37,457 bases of DNA from Betaproteobacteria bacterium (GTDB lineage: Bacteria; Pseudomonadota; Gammaproteobacteria; Burkholderiales; SG8-39): positions 1 to 37,457 of the forward strand of contig VBCA01000047.1 of NCBI GenBank assembly GCA_005881575.1, in the 5' to 3' direction. Shown here in pieces: positions 24,394 through 32,014 of this stretch (its first letter is position 1; every line of letters begins with the position of its first letter). The translations under genes were made by a program, and so were the position numbers. The notes beneath the pieces were generated by a model. The model did no database searches and was not told the origin of the DNA. It saw only the letters and a list, made by a program, of their open reading frames with translations.

Positions 24394-27009
24394 ATGCGTG
24401 ATCCCGCGCCCGTCCCAATTCGACTCGAGGACTACGCGCCGCCCGCCTTTCTGATCGAGACCGTCGATCTCGACATCGAGTTGTTCGAGGATCACGCTCG
24501 CGTCCGCTCCCGTCTCAAAGGTTCGCGCAATCCCAGGTCTGCCGATCCGAGCGCGCCCCTCGTTCTCGACGCCGAGGAGCTCGAGTTCGAGTCGGCCGCG
24601 TTGGACGGCAAGAAGCTCGCCGCGGGCGACTACGCTCTCGGGGAGCTGCACCTTGCGATCGCAAAACCGCCCCCGCGGTTCGTGCTGGAAACCGCGTGCA
24701 GGATCACCCCACGCACGAACACCAAGCTGACCGGCCTGTACGGAGCGGAGAGCGGGTTCTTCACCCAGTGCGAGGCGGAAGGCTTCCGGCGAATAACGTA
24801 CTTCATCGATCGGCCGGACGTGATGGCGAAGTATTCGGTGACGATACACGCCGACCGCAACAAGTATCCGGTGCTGCTGTCGAACGGCAACCTCGTCGCA
24901 AGTGGCGATGAAGCGGGCGCCCGCAAGTGGGCGAGGTTCCAGGACCCCTTCCCCAAGCCCTCGTATCTTTTCGCCATGGTCGCGGCGAAGCTCGACAAGC
25001 TCGAGGACCAATTCGTCACGCGCTCGGGGCGGCGGGTGCGCCTCGCAATTTACGTCGATCCGGGCAAGCTCGACCAGTGCGGCTTCGCCATGCAGGCGCT
25101 GAAGAAATCCATGAAGTGGGACGAGGACGTGTTCGGCCTGGAAGTCGACCTCGATGATTATGCGATCGTCGCCGTGGGCGACTTCAACATGGGCGCGATG
25201 GAAAACAAGGGCCTCAACGTCTTCAACACCAAGTACGTACTCGCGCGGCCAGACACCGCCACCGACGACGATTACCTCGGCATCGACCGCGTGATCGCGC
25301 ACGAGTACTTTCACAACTGGACCGGCAACCGCGTCACCTGCCGCGACTGGTTTCAGTTGTCGCTCAAAGAAGGGCTCACCGTATTCCGCGACCAGGAGTT
25401 CGGCGCGGACAACTATTCCCGGGCGGTCGAGCGCGTCCGCGAGGTGCGCGAGCTGCGCGGCGGTCAGTTCGCCGAGGACGCCGGGCCGATGGCGCATCCC
25501 GTGCGGCCGGCTTCCTACATGGAGATCAACAATTTCTACACGAGCACCGTCTACGAGAAAGGCGCGGAGGTCGTGCGCATGATCCGCACGCTGATCGGCG
25601 CGCAGAATTTCCGCAAAGGGATGGACCTGTACTTCGCGCGGCACGACGGGCAGGCGGTGACCTGCGACGATTTCGTGCGGGCGATGGCCGATGCCGCGGG
25701 CGCTGACCTCTCCCAGTTCATGCGATGGTACGACCAGGCCGGGACGCCGGTACTGGAGGTCACGGGCGAGCACGACGCCGCCCAAAAAACCTATGTGCTC
25801 TCGGTAAGGCAGTCCTGCCCCCCTACGCCGGGACAGGAAACGAAGCTGCCTTTCCACATCCCATTCGCGGTCGGGCTGGTCGGGCCGGACGGCCGCGATC
25901 TGCTCGCCGAAGGCACGCGCGTGCTGTCGGTGAAGGCGCCCGAGGAGCGCTTTGTTTTCGAGAATATCGCGGCGAAGCCCGTGCTCTCCCTGCTGCGCAA
26001 TTTTTCCGCTCCGGTGATCGTCACGCACGATTACACCGAGACGGAGCTCACGCATCTCATGGCGCACGACTCAGACGCCTTCAACCGCTGGGAGGCCGGG
26101 CAGCGACTTGCCCTGGGCATCGTGCTCCGCGGAATCGCCGCGGCGCAGGGCGGGCGTGCGCTCGAAATGCCGCGCGATTTCGTCGACGCGGCCGCGCGCG
26201 TGGTGTCCGACTCATCGAGGGATCCGGCGTTCGCGGCCGAAATGCTCGCGCTGCCTTCGGAGAACTATATCGCCGAGCAGGTGCCGGTGGCCGACCCGGA
26301 CGCGATCCACGCGGTGCGCGACGGGCTCAAGCGGCGCCTCGCCGCCGCGCTCAAGGAGGAACTGCACGCGGTCTACCGCGCACACGGGAGCGCACGTCCC
26401 TACTCGCCCGATGCGGCCTCCGCCGGCAGGCGTGCGCTGAAGAACTCTGCGCTCGGCCTCCTCATGGAGCTCGAGGACGCCGGCGTGCGCGCGCTATGCA
26501 TGAAGCAGTTCGAGGCCGCGGACAACATGACCGACGCGCTCGCGGCGCTGTGCATGCTCGCCAATTGCGACTGCCCGGAGCGGGCGCGGGCGCTGGATGC
26601 CTTCTACGGCAAGTGGGAGACCGAGCCTCTGGTGGTGGACAAGTGGCTCGCGGTGCAGGCGACGGCGCGGCTGCCTTCGGCGCTCGCCGACGTGAAGCGC
26701 CTGATGACCCACCCGGCCTTCAACATCAGGAACCCCAACAAGGTGTACGCACTGATCGGCGGATTCCGCGGCAACCAGGTGCACTTCCACGCGGCCGACG
26801 GCTCCGGCTACGCGTTCCTCGCCGAGCAGGTGATCGCGCTCGACGCGATCAACCCGCAGGTCGCGGCGCGCATGGCGCGCGGCTTCGATCGCTGGAAAAA
26901 GTTCGACGCCGGGCGCCAGGCGCACGCGCGAACCGCGCTCGAGCGCATCAGCAGCGCGAAGGGCGTTTCGAAAGGCGTGCTCGAAATCGCCACGCGGGCG
27001 CTGGCCTGA
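24394..27009 (+). CDS. pepN: Aminopeptidase N (M1 zinc metallopeptidase)
   Basis: Cytosolic zinc aminopeptidase of 871 residues, the usual size for bacterial PepN, removing N-terminal residues from peptides during protein turnover. The substrate-recognition motif GAMEN is at 267-271. The zinc site HEYFH is at 303-307, with the third ligand Glu326 in LKEGLTVF at the canonical spacing. The N-terminal saddle domain (YAPPAFLIETVDLDIEL) and helical C-terminal half are complete. No signal peptide is present. It follows the pirin gene by 16 bases in the same direction. Its stop is 18 bases from the stop of the convergent thioesterase gene, with no hairpin terminator visible between them. Confidence 0.96.
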   Translation: MRDPAPVPIRLEDYAPPAFLIETVDLDIELFEDHARVRSRLKGSRNPRSADPSAPLVLDAEELEFESAALDGKKLAAGDYALGELHLAIAKPPPRFVLETACRITPRTNTKLTGLYGAESGFFTQCEAEGFRRITYFIDRPDVMAKYSVTIHADRNKYPVLLSNGNLVASGDEAGARKWARFQDPFPKPSYLFAMVAAKLDKLEDQFVTRSGRRVRLAIYVDPGKLDQCGFAMQALKKSMKWDEDVFGLEVDLDDYAIVAVGDFNMGAMENKGLNVFNTKYVLARPDTATDDDYLGIDRVIAHEYFHNWTGNRVTCRDWFQLSLKEGLTVFRDQEFGADNYSRAVERVREVRELRGGQFAEDAGPMAHPVRPASYMEINNFYTSTVYEKGAEVVRMIRTLIGAQNFRKGMDLYFARHDGQAVTCDDFVRAMADAAGADLSQFMRWYDQAGTPVLEVTGEHDAAQKTYVLSVRQSCPPTPGQETKLPFHIPFAVGLVGPDGRDLLAEGTRVLSVKAPEERFVFENIAAKPVLSLLRNFSAPVIVTHDYTETELTHLMAHDSDAFNRWEAGQRLALGIVLRGIAAAQGGRALEMPRDFVDAAARVVSDSSRDPAFAAEMLALPSENYIAEQVPVADPDAIHAVRDGLKRRLAAALKEELHAVYRAHGSARPYSPDAASAGRRALKNSALGLLMELEDAGVRALCMKQFEAADNMTDALAALCMLANCDCPERARALDAFYGKWETEPLVVDKWLAVQATARLPSALADVKRLMTHPAFNIRNPNKVYALIGGFRGNQVHFHAADGSGYAFLAEQVIALDAINPQVAARMARGFDRWKKFDAGRQAHARTALERISSAKGVSKGVLEIATRALA

Positions 27010-27027
27010 CGCCCTCGGAGGTCCGCT

Positions 27028-27447
27028 TCAGGCCCGGCCGCGCACCATCGCGACCTTGTCCTGCACGCGCACATCGAATCGCGCCACGTTGACGACCATG
27101 CGCTCGTGCGTGCCGTCGCCGATCGGTTCCTTTTCGTCGCCCACCGCCACGCGGAACGTGACAGTACGCCCTTCCACTTTCATGACTTCGACCTCCGCGC
27201 GCACGCGCATCCCCACGGGCGTCGCCGCGAAGTGCCGGATATCCAGGCGCGTGCCGAGCGACTGATGGCCCTCGGGTAGTAAGTGCTCGATCGCGGCGAG
27301 CGCCGCGGCCTCGATCACGTTGATCATCACCGGAGTGGCGAGCACATGCACGCGGCCGCTGCCGACGCGCGGCGCGGTGTGCTCCTCGCGCACGACCAGC
27401 TCCGCAGCGCCCTTCAATCCTAGCCTCAGGTTCTCCGTCGAGCTCAT
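27028..27447 (-). CDS. FlK-like hot-dog thioesterase (A)
   Basis: Single hot-dog domain of 139 residues resembling fluoroacetyl-CoA thioesterase FlK. The catalytic trio of FlK (Thr42, Glu50, His76) is matched with exact spacing: Thr38 and Glu46 in ATPVMINVIEAAAL, and His72 in LDIRHFAATPVG. Most proteins with this fold are general acyl-CoA thioesterases, so a fluoroacetate role is not implied. The ATG at 27447 is preceded by GGGGAA. Longer in-frame extensions upstream read through the divergent gene and are not credible. It is divergent from a second protein of the same family across 60 bases and convergent with pepN. Confidence 0.85.
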   Translation of the reverse strand: MSSTENLRLGLKGAAELVVREEHTAPRVGSGRVHVLATPVMINVIEAAALAAIEHLLPEGHQSLGTRLDIRHFAATPVGMRVRAEVEVMKVEGRTVTFRVAVGDEKEPIGDGTHERMVVNVARFDVRVQDKVAMVRGRA

Positions 27448-27463
27448 CGGGTTCCCCAGCAGG

Positions 27464-27470
27464 CATAATA
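27464..27470. promoter_or_regulatory. Shared AT-rich promoter core between divergent thioesterase genes
   Basis: CATAATA reads as a -10 element in both directions: CATAAT on the plus strand (27464-27469) and TATTAT on the minus strand (27470-27465). It lies 17 bases before the minus-strand ATG and 38 before the plus-strand ATG; both genes have ribosome-binding sites downstream of it. In the only 60-base gap between two paralogous genes it could be an overlapping bidirectional promoter. No -35 is clear. Confidence 0.35.
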
Positions 27471-27507
27471 ACGCCGGAATACCGAAGATTCCCGGCCAGG
27501 AGCGAAA

Positions 27508-27909
27508 ATGAAACCCAGCTTGAAGCCCGGCCTCGCCGTTACGAGGAAAATCACCGTCGACGAGCCTCGCGTCATCAACTTCATGGGCGACGATTGCCGC
27601 GTCTACGCCACGCCGCGCATCATCAGCGACGTCGAGTACACGTGCAGGGACTTCCTGCTCGGACACCTCGACCCGGGCGAGGACTCGGTCGGAACCCGGG
27701 TAAACTGGGAGCACGTGGGCCCTGCGCTGCTCGGTGCCGAAATCACGATCTCCATCAAGCTCGCGAACGTCGATGGCAGGCGCGTGAGCTTCGAGGCGAC
27801 GGTCGACGACGGCCCCGACGCGGTCGCGCGCGGCACGCACGAGCGGTTCATCGTAGACGTGCAAAAGGTGCGCGAGCGGCTGCTCAGGAAGAAAGCGCAG
27901 CGCGGCTGA
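27508..27909 (+). CDS. FlK-like hot-dog thioesterase (B)
   Basis: Second FlK-like hot-dog protein, 133 residues. Thr35 and Glu43 in ATPRIISDVEYTC and His69 in VNWEHVGPALLG reproduce the FlK catalytic spacing (8 and 26 residues). The C-terminal RGTHERFIVD matches DGTHERMVVN of protein A, confirming paralogy despite low overall identity. AGGAG precedes the ATG. It is followed after one base by the aspartate-dehydrogenase-like gene, so the two are co-transcribed. The natural acyl substrate is unknown. Confidence 0.85.
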   Translation: MKPSLKPGLAVTRKITVDEPRVINFMGDDCRVYATPRIISDVEYTCRDFLLGHLDPGEDSVGTRVNWEHVGPALLGAEITISIKLANVDGRRVSFEATVDDGPDAVARGTHERFIVDVQKVRERLLRKKAQRG

Positions 27910-27910
27910 C

Positions 27911-28726
27911 ATGCGGGTCGGCCTCCTCGGCGGCGGCGTCATCGCGAGGCTCTTCCTAGAGCACGCGCGCAGCGGCGAGATGGGCGGCGCCAAGGTGGTG
28001 GCGATCGCCGGCCGCAACGAAAATTCCCGGGGCAAAGCGCTCGCTCGCGAGTTCGGCGTGCCCTTCGTGCTCGGGGTGGACGAGCTGATCGCCGCCCGCC
28101 CCGAAGTCGTCATCGAAGCCGCCTCCCACGACGCCGTGCGCGAGCACGCCGAGGCGCTGCTCTCCAACGGCATCGCCGTCATCGTGCTCTCGGGCGGGGC
28201 GCTGTGCGACGACGGGTTGCGCGGGCGCCTGGAGCGCGCTTCGGCGGAGCACCATGCGCTGCTCTACGTTCCCTCGGGCGGGATCGGGGGACTCGACGCG
28301 CTCAAGGCCGCCTGCGCGGCCGGCGTGGACGAAGTGAGCATCGCCGTGACCAAGCCGCCGGCGGCGTGGAAAGGCATCGCCTACGTCGAGCGCATGAAAA
28401 TCGATCTCGAGCGCCTCGCCGGTCCGGTGACCTTGTTCGAGGGCACCGCGCGCGAGGGCGTGCCGCACTTTCCCGCGAACGTCAACATCGCGGCGGTGCT
28501 TTCACTCGCCGGCATCGGCTTCGACCGCACGCGCCTGAAAGTGGTGGCCGACCCGGCGCTGAAGTTCAACACCCACTTCATCACGATCCGCGGCAAGACG
28601 GGCACGATCAATCTTCGTTTCGAGAGCGTGCCCTCCCCGGACAATCCCAAGACCGCGATGCTCGCCTGCTACAGCGCGCTCGCCGCGTTCGGGCAGTTCA
28701 CCTCGCCGGTGCGCTATGGGACTTAG
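27911..28726 (+). CDS. L-aspartate dehydrogenase-like NAD(P) oxidoreductase
   Basis: Protein of 271 residues matching the NadX/AspDH family, which oxidises L-aspartate to iminoaspartate with NAD(P), feeding NAD synthesis or aspartate catabolism. The N-terminal Rossmann fold begins MRVGLLGGGVIA. The family-specific region shows SGGIGGLDALKAA, TKPPAAWKG and EGVPHFPANVNIAA, with His186 the probable catalytic histidine by analogy with characterised AspDH. The C-terminus contains NPKTAMLACYSALA. It starts one base after the thioesterase B stop. Its last 29 bases overlap the 3' end of the convergent diguanylate cyclase gene. Family members also act on other amino acids. Confidence 0.85.
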   Translation: MRVGLLGGGVIARLFLEHARSGEMGGAKVVAIAGRNENSRGKALAREFGVPFVLGVDELIAARPEVVIEAASHDAVREHAEALLSNGIAVIVLSGGALCDDGLRGRLERASAEHHALLYVPSGGIGGLDALKAACAAGVDEVSIAVTKPPAAWKGIAYVERMKIDLERLAGPVTLFEGTAREGVPHFPANVNIAAVLSLAGIGFDRTRLKVVADPALKFNTHFITIRGKTGTINLRFESVPSPDNPKTAMLACYSALAAFGQFTSPVRYGT

Positions 28727-29615
28727 GGGTTTCACGCCCCTGCGGAGCGGCGCCTGCGTCGCTGACCGCGACCCGGTCGCGTCCGGCACCCTTTGCCTGA
28801 TACAAGGCTTCGTCGGCCCTGCGCAACAGGGTGGTCGTCTGGTCGGCATGGTAGGGAAACAGCGCGACGCCGAGCGATACGGTAACGTCGCCGATCGGCT
28901 TACCGCCGTGGCTCAGCTTCAGGCGCTTGACCGCCGCGCGAATGTCTTCGGCCTTGCGCCGCGCGCTTTCGGACGTGGCATCGACCAGAATGATTGCGAA
29001 CTCCTCGCCGCCGTAGCGGCAGGCGATGTCGCTGCCGCGGATACTCTGCTTGAACAGCGCGCCGAGCTCCCTGAGCACCCGGTCCCCGGCCTCGTGTCCG
29101 AGCGAATCGTTGACCCGCTTGAAGTGATCGACGTCGATCATGATCACCGCTAGCGGGCTGCCCTTGCGCTTGGCCCTCAGCAGCTCGCCTGGCAGAAGCT
29201 CTCGCAGGTAGCGCGTGTTGTGCAGCCCGGTCAGCGGATCGGTAATCGCCTGCTCCTGGAGCTCCTGCATCGCCTTCTTCAATTCCAAATCCCGCCGCTG
29301 CAGCGTCTCGGCCATTTCGTCGAATTCCCGTCCGACTTGGTTGAGCTCGTCCCTTTCGTGGTGTAGGCCGGTGCGCGCGCCGAGGTCGCCGGATCGTACG
29401 CGCCGCGCGGTATCGAGAAGCGTTCTGATATTGCGGAGAACGAAGACTTCGGTGCCGTACCACGCCCCGAGCACGAGCAGGATCGTGACGAGCGCAATGC
29501 CCGCGAGATTGAGGGCGCGCTCTTCGAACGCGCTGTACAGGGTGAGGGCGAGCACCGGCAGCGCCGGAACGACGACCAGGAGGATCAGCTTGCTGCGCGT
29601 GCTTAAATTCTTCAT
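28698..29615 (-). CDS. HAMP-GGDEF diguanylate cyclase
   Basis: Inner-membrane diguanylate cyclase of 305 residues. Two hydrophobic helices (about 9-27 and 37-58) enclose almost no periplasmic loop, and are followed by a HAMP linker (about 58-110), a coiled-coil stretch and a GGDEF domain (about 123-285). Key motifs are DPLTGLHNTRYL, DVDHFKRVNDSLGHEAGD and GGEEF (202-206), with an intact RGSD inhibitory site at 193-196, unlike the cyclase at 18270. The tail after residue 285 is polar and disordered. The ATG is preceded by a TACAAT -10-like element and AGGA. Its 3' end overlaps the aspartate-dehydrogenase-like gene by 29 bases, tail to tail. Confidence 0.92.
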   Translation of the reverse strand: MKNLSTRSKLILLVVVPALPVLALTLYSAFEERALNLAGIALVTILLVLGAWYGTEVFVLRNIRTLLDTARRVRSGDLGARTGLHHERDELNQVGREFDEMAETLQRRDLELKKAMQELQEQAITDPLTGLHNTRYLRELLPGELLRAKRKGSPLAVIMIDVDHFKRVNDSLGHEAGDRVLRELGALFKQSIRGSDIACRYGGEEFAIILVDATSESARRKAEDIRAAVKRLKLSHGGKPIGDVTVSLGVALFPYHADQTTTLLRRADEALYQAKGAGRDRVAVSDAGAAPQGRETPKSHSAPAR

Positions 29616-29702
29616 TCCTGTACCCTGCGGAATTGTAGGGCTTGCGGCGGTCGGATGTGTTACCGCGAGGCCGGATCGATCCCCAGTCGGTAAGAAGGGA
29701 AA

Positions 29703-30389
29703 GTGAACAAAAGCGCCGTCCGCAAGCTACGCGATTCTATCCGTACCCGCTATCTCAAGGTGGACACGGCGACCGTCGCCGACGTGCTCGACGTGCTCGG
29801 TCTCCCCGACCAAGGGCTCGCGCCCCAATTCGCGCCCCATCCCGCGAACGCGGGCAGGATGGGCGGCTGGGCCTATACCATCCACGGCCACATGACGCGC
29901 TATGCCGGGGGCGGCGATCCGCAGAAGATGAAGGCGGTGGACGGCGTCGGCCCGGGAGAGCTCGCCGTGTGGTCGGGCGAAGGCAGGGGCGTATGTTTTT
30001 TCGGCGAGCTGATCGCACTCGGCATGAAGCGGCGCGGCTGCGCCGGCGCCCTCGTCGACGGCGGCATCCGGGACATCGAGTGGATCGCGAGACAGAGGTT
30101 TCCGGTCTACGCCCGCTACCGCACGCCGGTGCAGTCGATCGGCCGCTGGAAAGTGACGGACTGGCAGGTGCCCGTCGACATGCCGGGGGCAACGAGCAAG
30201 CGCGTCAAGGTGCGCCCCGGCGATTTCGTGCTGGCGGACACCGACGGCGTCATCGTGATCCCGAAGCGGGTCGCGGCGAAGGTGCTGGCCGAGGCCGAGC
30301 GCATGACTTCAAAGGAAGGGCGCATTCGGCGCGATCTCGGCCGGGGCGCGAGCCTAGAAGAGGTTCTGAAGAAGTATGGTCACGTTTGA
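29703..30389 (+). CDS. RraA-family protein (HMG/CHA aldolase-like)
   Basis: Protein of 228 residues in the RraA/MenG-like family, which includes 4-hydroxy-4-methyl-2-oxoglutarate aldolases and the RNase E inhibitor RraA. The core (about 20-190) shows DTATVADVLDVLG, then GELIALGMKRRGCAGALVDGGIRD, where the Arg-Asp pair binds the carboxylate and divalent metal in the aldolases, and GDFVLADTDGVIVIP. The GTG start at 29703 has AAGGGA close upstream. Conserved acid and RD residues favour an enzyme over a pure protein regulator. No aromatic-degradation partner is adjacent. It is convergent with msrA. Confidence 0.82.
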   Translation: MNKSAVRKLRDSIRTRYLKVDTATVADVLDVLGLPDQGLAPQFAPHPANAGRMGGWAYTIHGHMTRYAGGGDPQKMKAVDGVGPGELAVWSGEGRGVCFFGELIALGMKRRGCAGALVDGGIRDIEWIARQRFPVYARYRTPVQSIGRWKVTDWQVPVDMPGATSKRVKVRPGDFVLADTDGVIVIPKRVAAKVLAEAERMTSKEGRIRRDLGRGASLEEVLKKYGHV

Positions 30390-30434
30390 AGCCTTGCACG
30401 ATCGCTGCGAGTATCTGCGGCCGGTTTTTTCAGG

Positions 30435-31175
30435 TTAGGACGCCGCCGCAGTCAGGACGGGTTTCTCCCGATACTGATCCGGAAGCAGCCGTTTGAGATT
30501 CGCGATCTTCGGCAGGTCGTTGATCACGATGTACGGATAAGTCGGGTTGCGAACCAGAAAGTCCTGGTGATAGGCTTCGGCGGGATAGAATCCCTTGAGC
30601 GGATCGACGCGCGTGACGATGGGCCGGGCGAACGCCCGCGCCTTCCGCAGTTGGTCGATATAGGCCTGCGCGATGCGCTGCTGCGACGCGTCGCCGTAAA
30701 AAATCGCAGAGCGGTACTGCGTGCCGACATCGGGCCCCTGGCGGTTGAGCTCGGTCGGATCGTGCGCGACCGAAAAATAAATCCGCAGGATGTCTCCGTA
30801 AGAGATCTCTTTGGGATCGAAAACGATCTGCACCGACTCGGCGTGGCCGGTGCGGCCGCTTCCGACTTTCTCGTAATCGGCGCTGCTCTTCTCTCCACCC
30901 GAGTAGCCGGACAGCGCCTGCTTGACGCCCTTGGCGTGCTGGAAGACACCCTGCACGCCCCAGAAGCAGCCGCCGGCGATCACTGCGGTCTGCAGGGGGC
31001 CCGCGGCCTTCGGATTGTCGATCGCGGGCGCGGGCAGCGCAACTGCGAGTTCTCCCGTGCGCGCCGGGACGTTCCAGAACGTGCCGATCGCCACCAGCGC
31101 GAGCAGCGCGATCCAGACGCCTCGCGTGGAGCGCAGCACTTCGCGCAGCAATCCGGGTTGGGCATTGAAGGGCAT
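30435..31175 (-). CDS. msrA: Membrane-anchored peptide methionine sulfoxide reductase MsrA
   Basis: MsrA reduces methionine-S-sulfoxide in oxidised proteins. The 246-residue protein has a hydrophobic anchor (about 19-34), a linker, then the MsrA domain (about 62-225) with catalytic Cys70 in AGGCFWG, plus SGYSGG, GHAESV, HDPTELNRQGPDVGTQYRS and AYHQDF. The anchor suggests the domain faces the periplasm. Cys70 is the only cysteine in the protein, so no resolving cysteine is available and an external thiol donor is needed. AAAGGAG lies eight bases before the ATG. It follows the slipin gene by 52 bases in the same direction. Confidence 0.93.
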   Translation of the reverse strand: MPFNAQPGLLREVLRSTRGVWIALLALVAIGTFWNVPARTGELAVALPAPAIDNPKAAGPLQTAVIAGGCFWGVQGVFQHAKGVKQALSGYSGGEKSSADYEKVGSGRTGHAESVQIVFDPKEISYGDILRIYFSVAHDPTELNRQGPDVGTQYRSAIFYGDASQQRIAQAYIDQLRKARAFARPIVTRVDPLKGFYPAEAYHQDFLVRNPTYPYIVINDLPKIANLKRLLPDQYREKPVLTAAAS

Positions 31176-31227
31176 GATCGGCTCCTTTGGATAGCAGTGA
31201 GGTTTGGTCGTTGGACGGCCCCGAACC

Positions 31228-31986
31228 TTACGGGTTCCTCTTGCGCATCGCCTCCAGCATCGGCGTGATCAGATCCATGGGCACCGGGAATACGATGGTC
31301 GAAGTCTTGTCGCCGGCGATGTTGCTCAAGGTCTGCAGGTAGCGCAGCTGCATCGCCTCGGCCTGCTTCGAGAGCATCTGCGCCGCCTGCAGGAGCTTTT
31401 CCGAGGCCTGCAGCTCGCCTTCGGCGTGGATCACCTTGGCGCGCCGTTCGCGCTCGGCCTCGGCCTGGCGCGCGATCGCGCGCACCATCGTCTCGTTCAG
31501 GTCGACGTCCTTGATCTCGACGTTCGAGACCTTGATGCCCCAGGCTTCGGTCTGCGCGTCGAGGGTCTTCTGGATGTCGACGTTCAGCTTCTCGCGCTCG
31601 GCGAGCATCTCGTCGAGCTCGTGCTTGCCGAGCACCGCGCGCAGCGTCGTCTGCGCGAGCTGGCTCGTCGCATTGAGGAAATCCGCCACCTGGATCACGG
31701 CCTTCTGCGGATCGACGACGCGGAAATACACCACCGCGTTCACCTTCACCGAGACGTTGTCGCGCGAGATCACGTCCTGCGGCGGCACGTCGAGGACCAC
31801 CGTGCGCAGGTCCATTTTCACCATCTGCTGGATCACCGGGACGAGGATGAACCATCCCGGCCCCTTCACCGCCCAGTAGCGCCCGAGGTTGAAGACGACG
31901 CCGCGCTCGTACTCGCGCAGGATCCTGAAAGCCCACACCAGGAGGACGACGAGGACCAGCAGCGCGCCGAGAATGAAACTGAACAT
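31228..31986 (-). CDS. Slipin / SPFH (stomatin-like) membrane protein
   Basis: Stomatin-like protein of 252 residues: one N-terminal membrane helix (about 3-22), then the SPFH/band-7 domain (about 24-185) beginning [15 protein letters not shown], with [22 protein letters not shown], and a charged coiled coil (about 185-225). Slipins oligomerise on membranes and partner with NfeD proteases. I use ATG 31986 because GGAGG lies eight bases upstream and the helix starts directly; longer extensions run into the NfeD gene. It begins 28 bases after the NfeD stop, the classical NfeD-slipin pair. Confidence 0.93.
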   Translation of the reverse strand: MFSFILGALLVLVVLLVWAFRILREYERGVVFNLGRYWAVKGPGWFILVPVIQQMVKMDLRTVVLDVPPQDVISRDNVSVKVNAVVYFRVVDPQKAVIQVADFLNATSQLAQTTLRAVLGKHELDEMLAEREKLNVDIQKTLDAQTEAWGIKVSNVEIKDVDLNETMVRAIARQAEAERERRAKVIHAEGELQASEKLLQAAQMLSKQAEAMQLRYLQTLSNIAGDKTSTIVFPVPMDLITPMLEAMRKRNP

Positions 31987-32014
31987 GATCAACCCTCCGT
32001 TCGTGGAAGCAGTA

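Noticed and set aside
30400-30435. T-run (TTTTTT at about 30425) between the RraA and msrA genes as a terminator
   Set aside because: No stable hairpin can be drawn directly before the T-run; the best GCGGC/GCCGC pairing would place the T-run in the loop.
31210-31236. A GGAAC-N18-TCCAA arrangement on the minus strand before msrA, similar to the ECF-type promoter
   Set aside because: The spacer is one base shorter than in the other sites, the flanking bases do not match, and GGAAC is part of the last slipin codons. Functionally tempting, but too weak to call.
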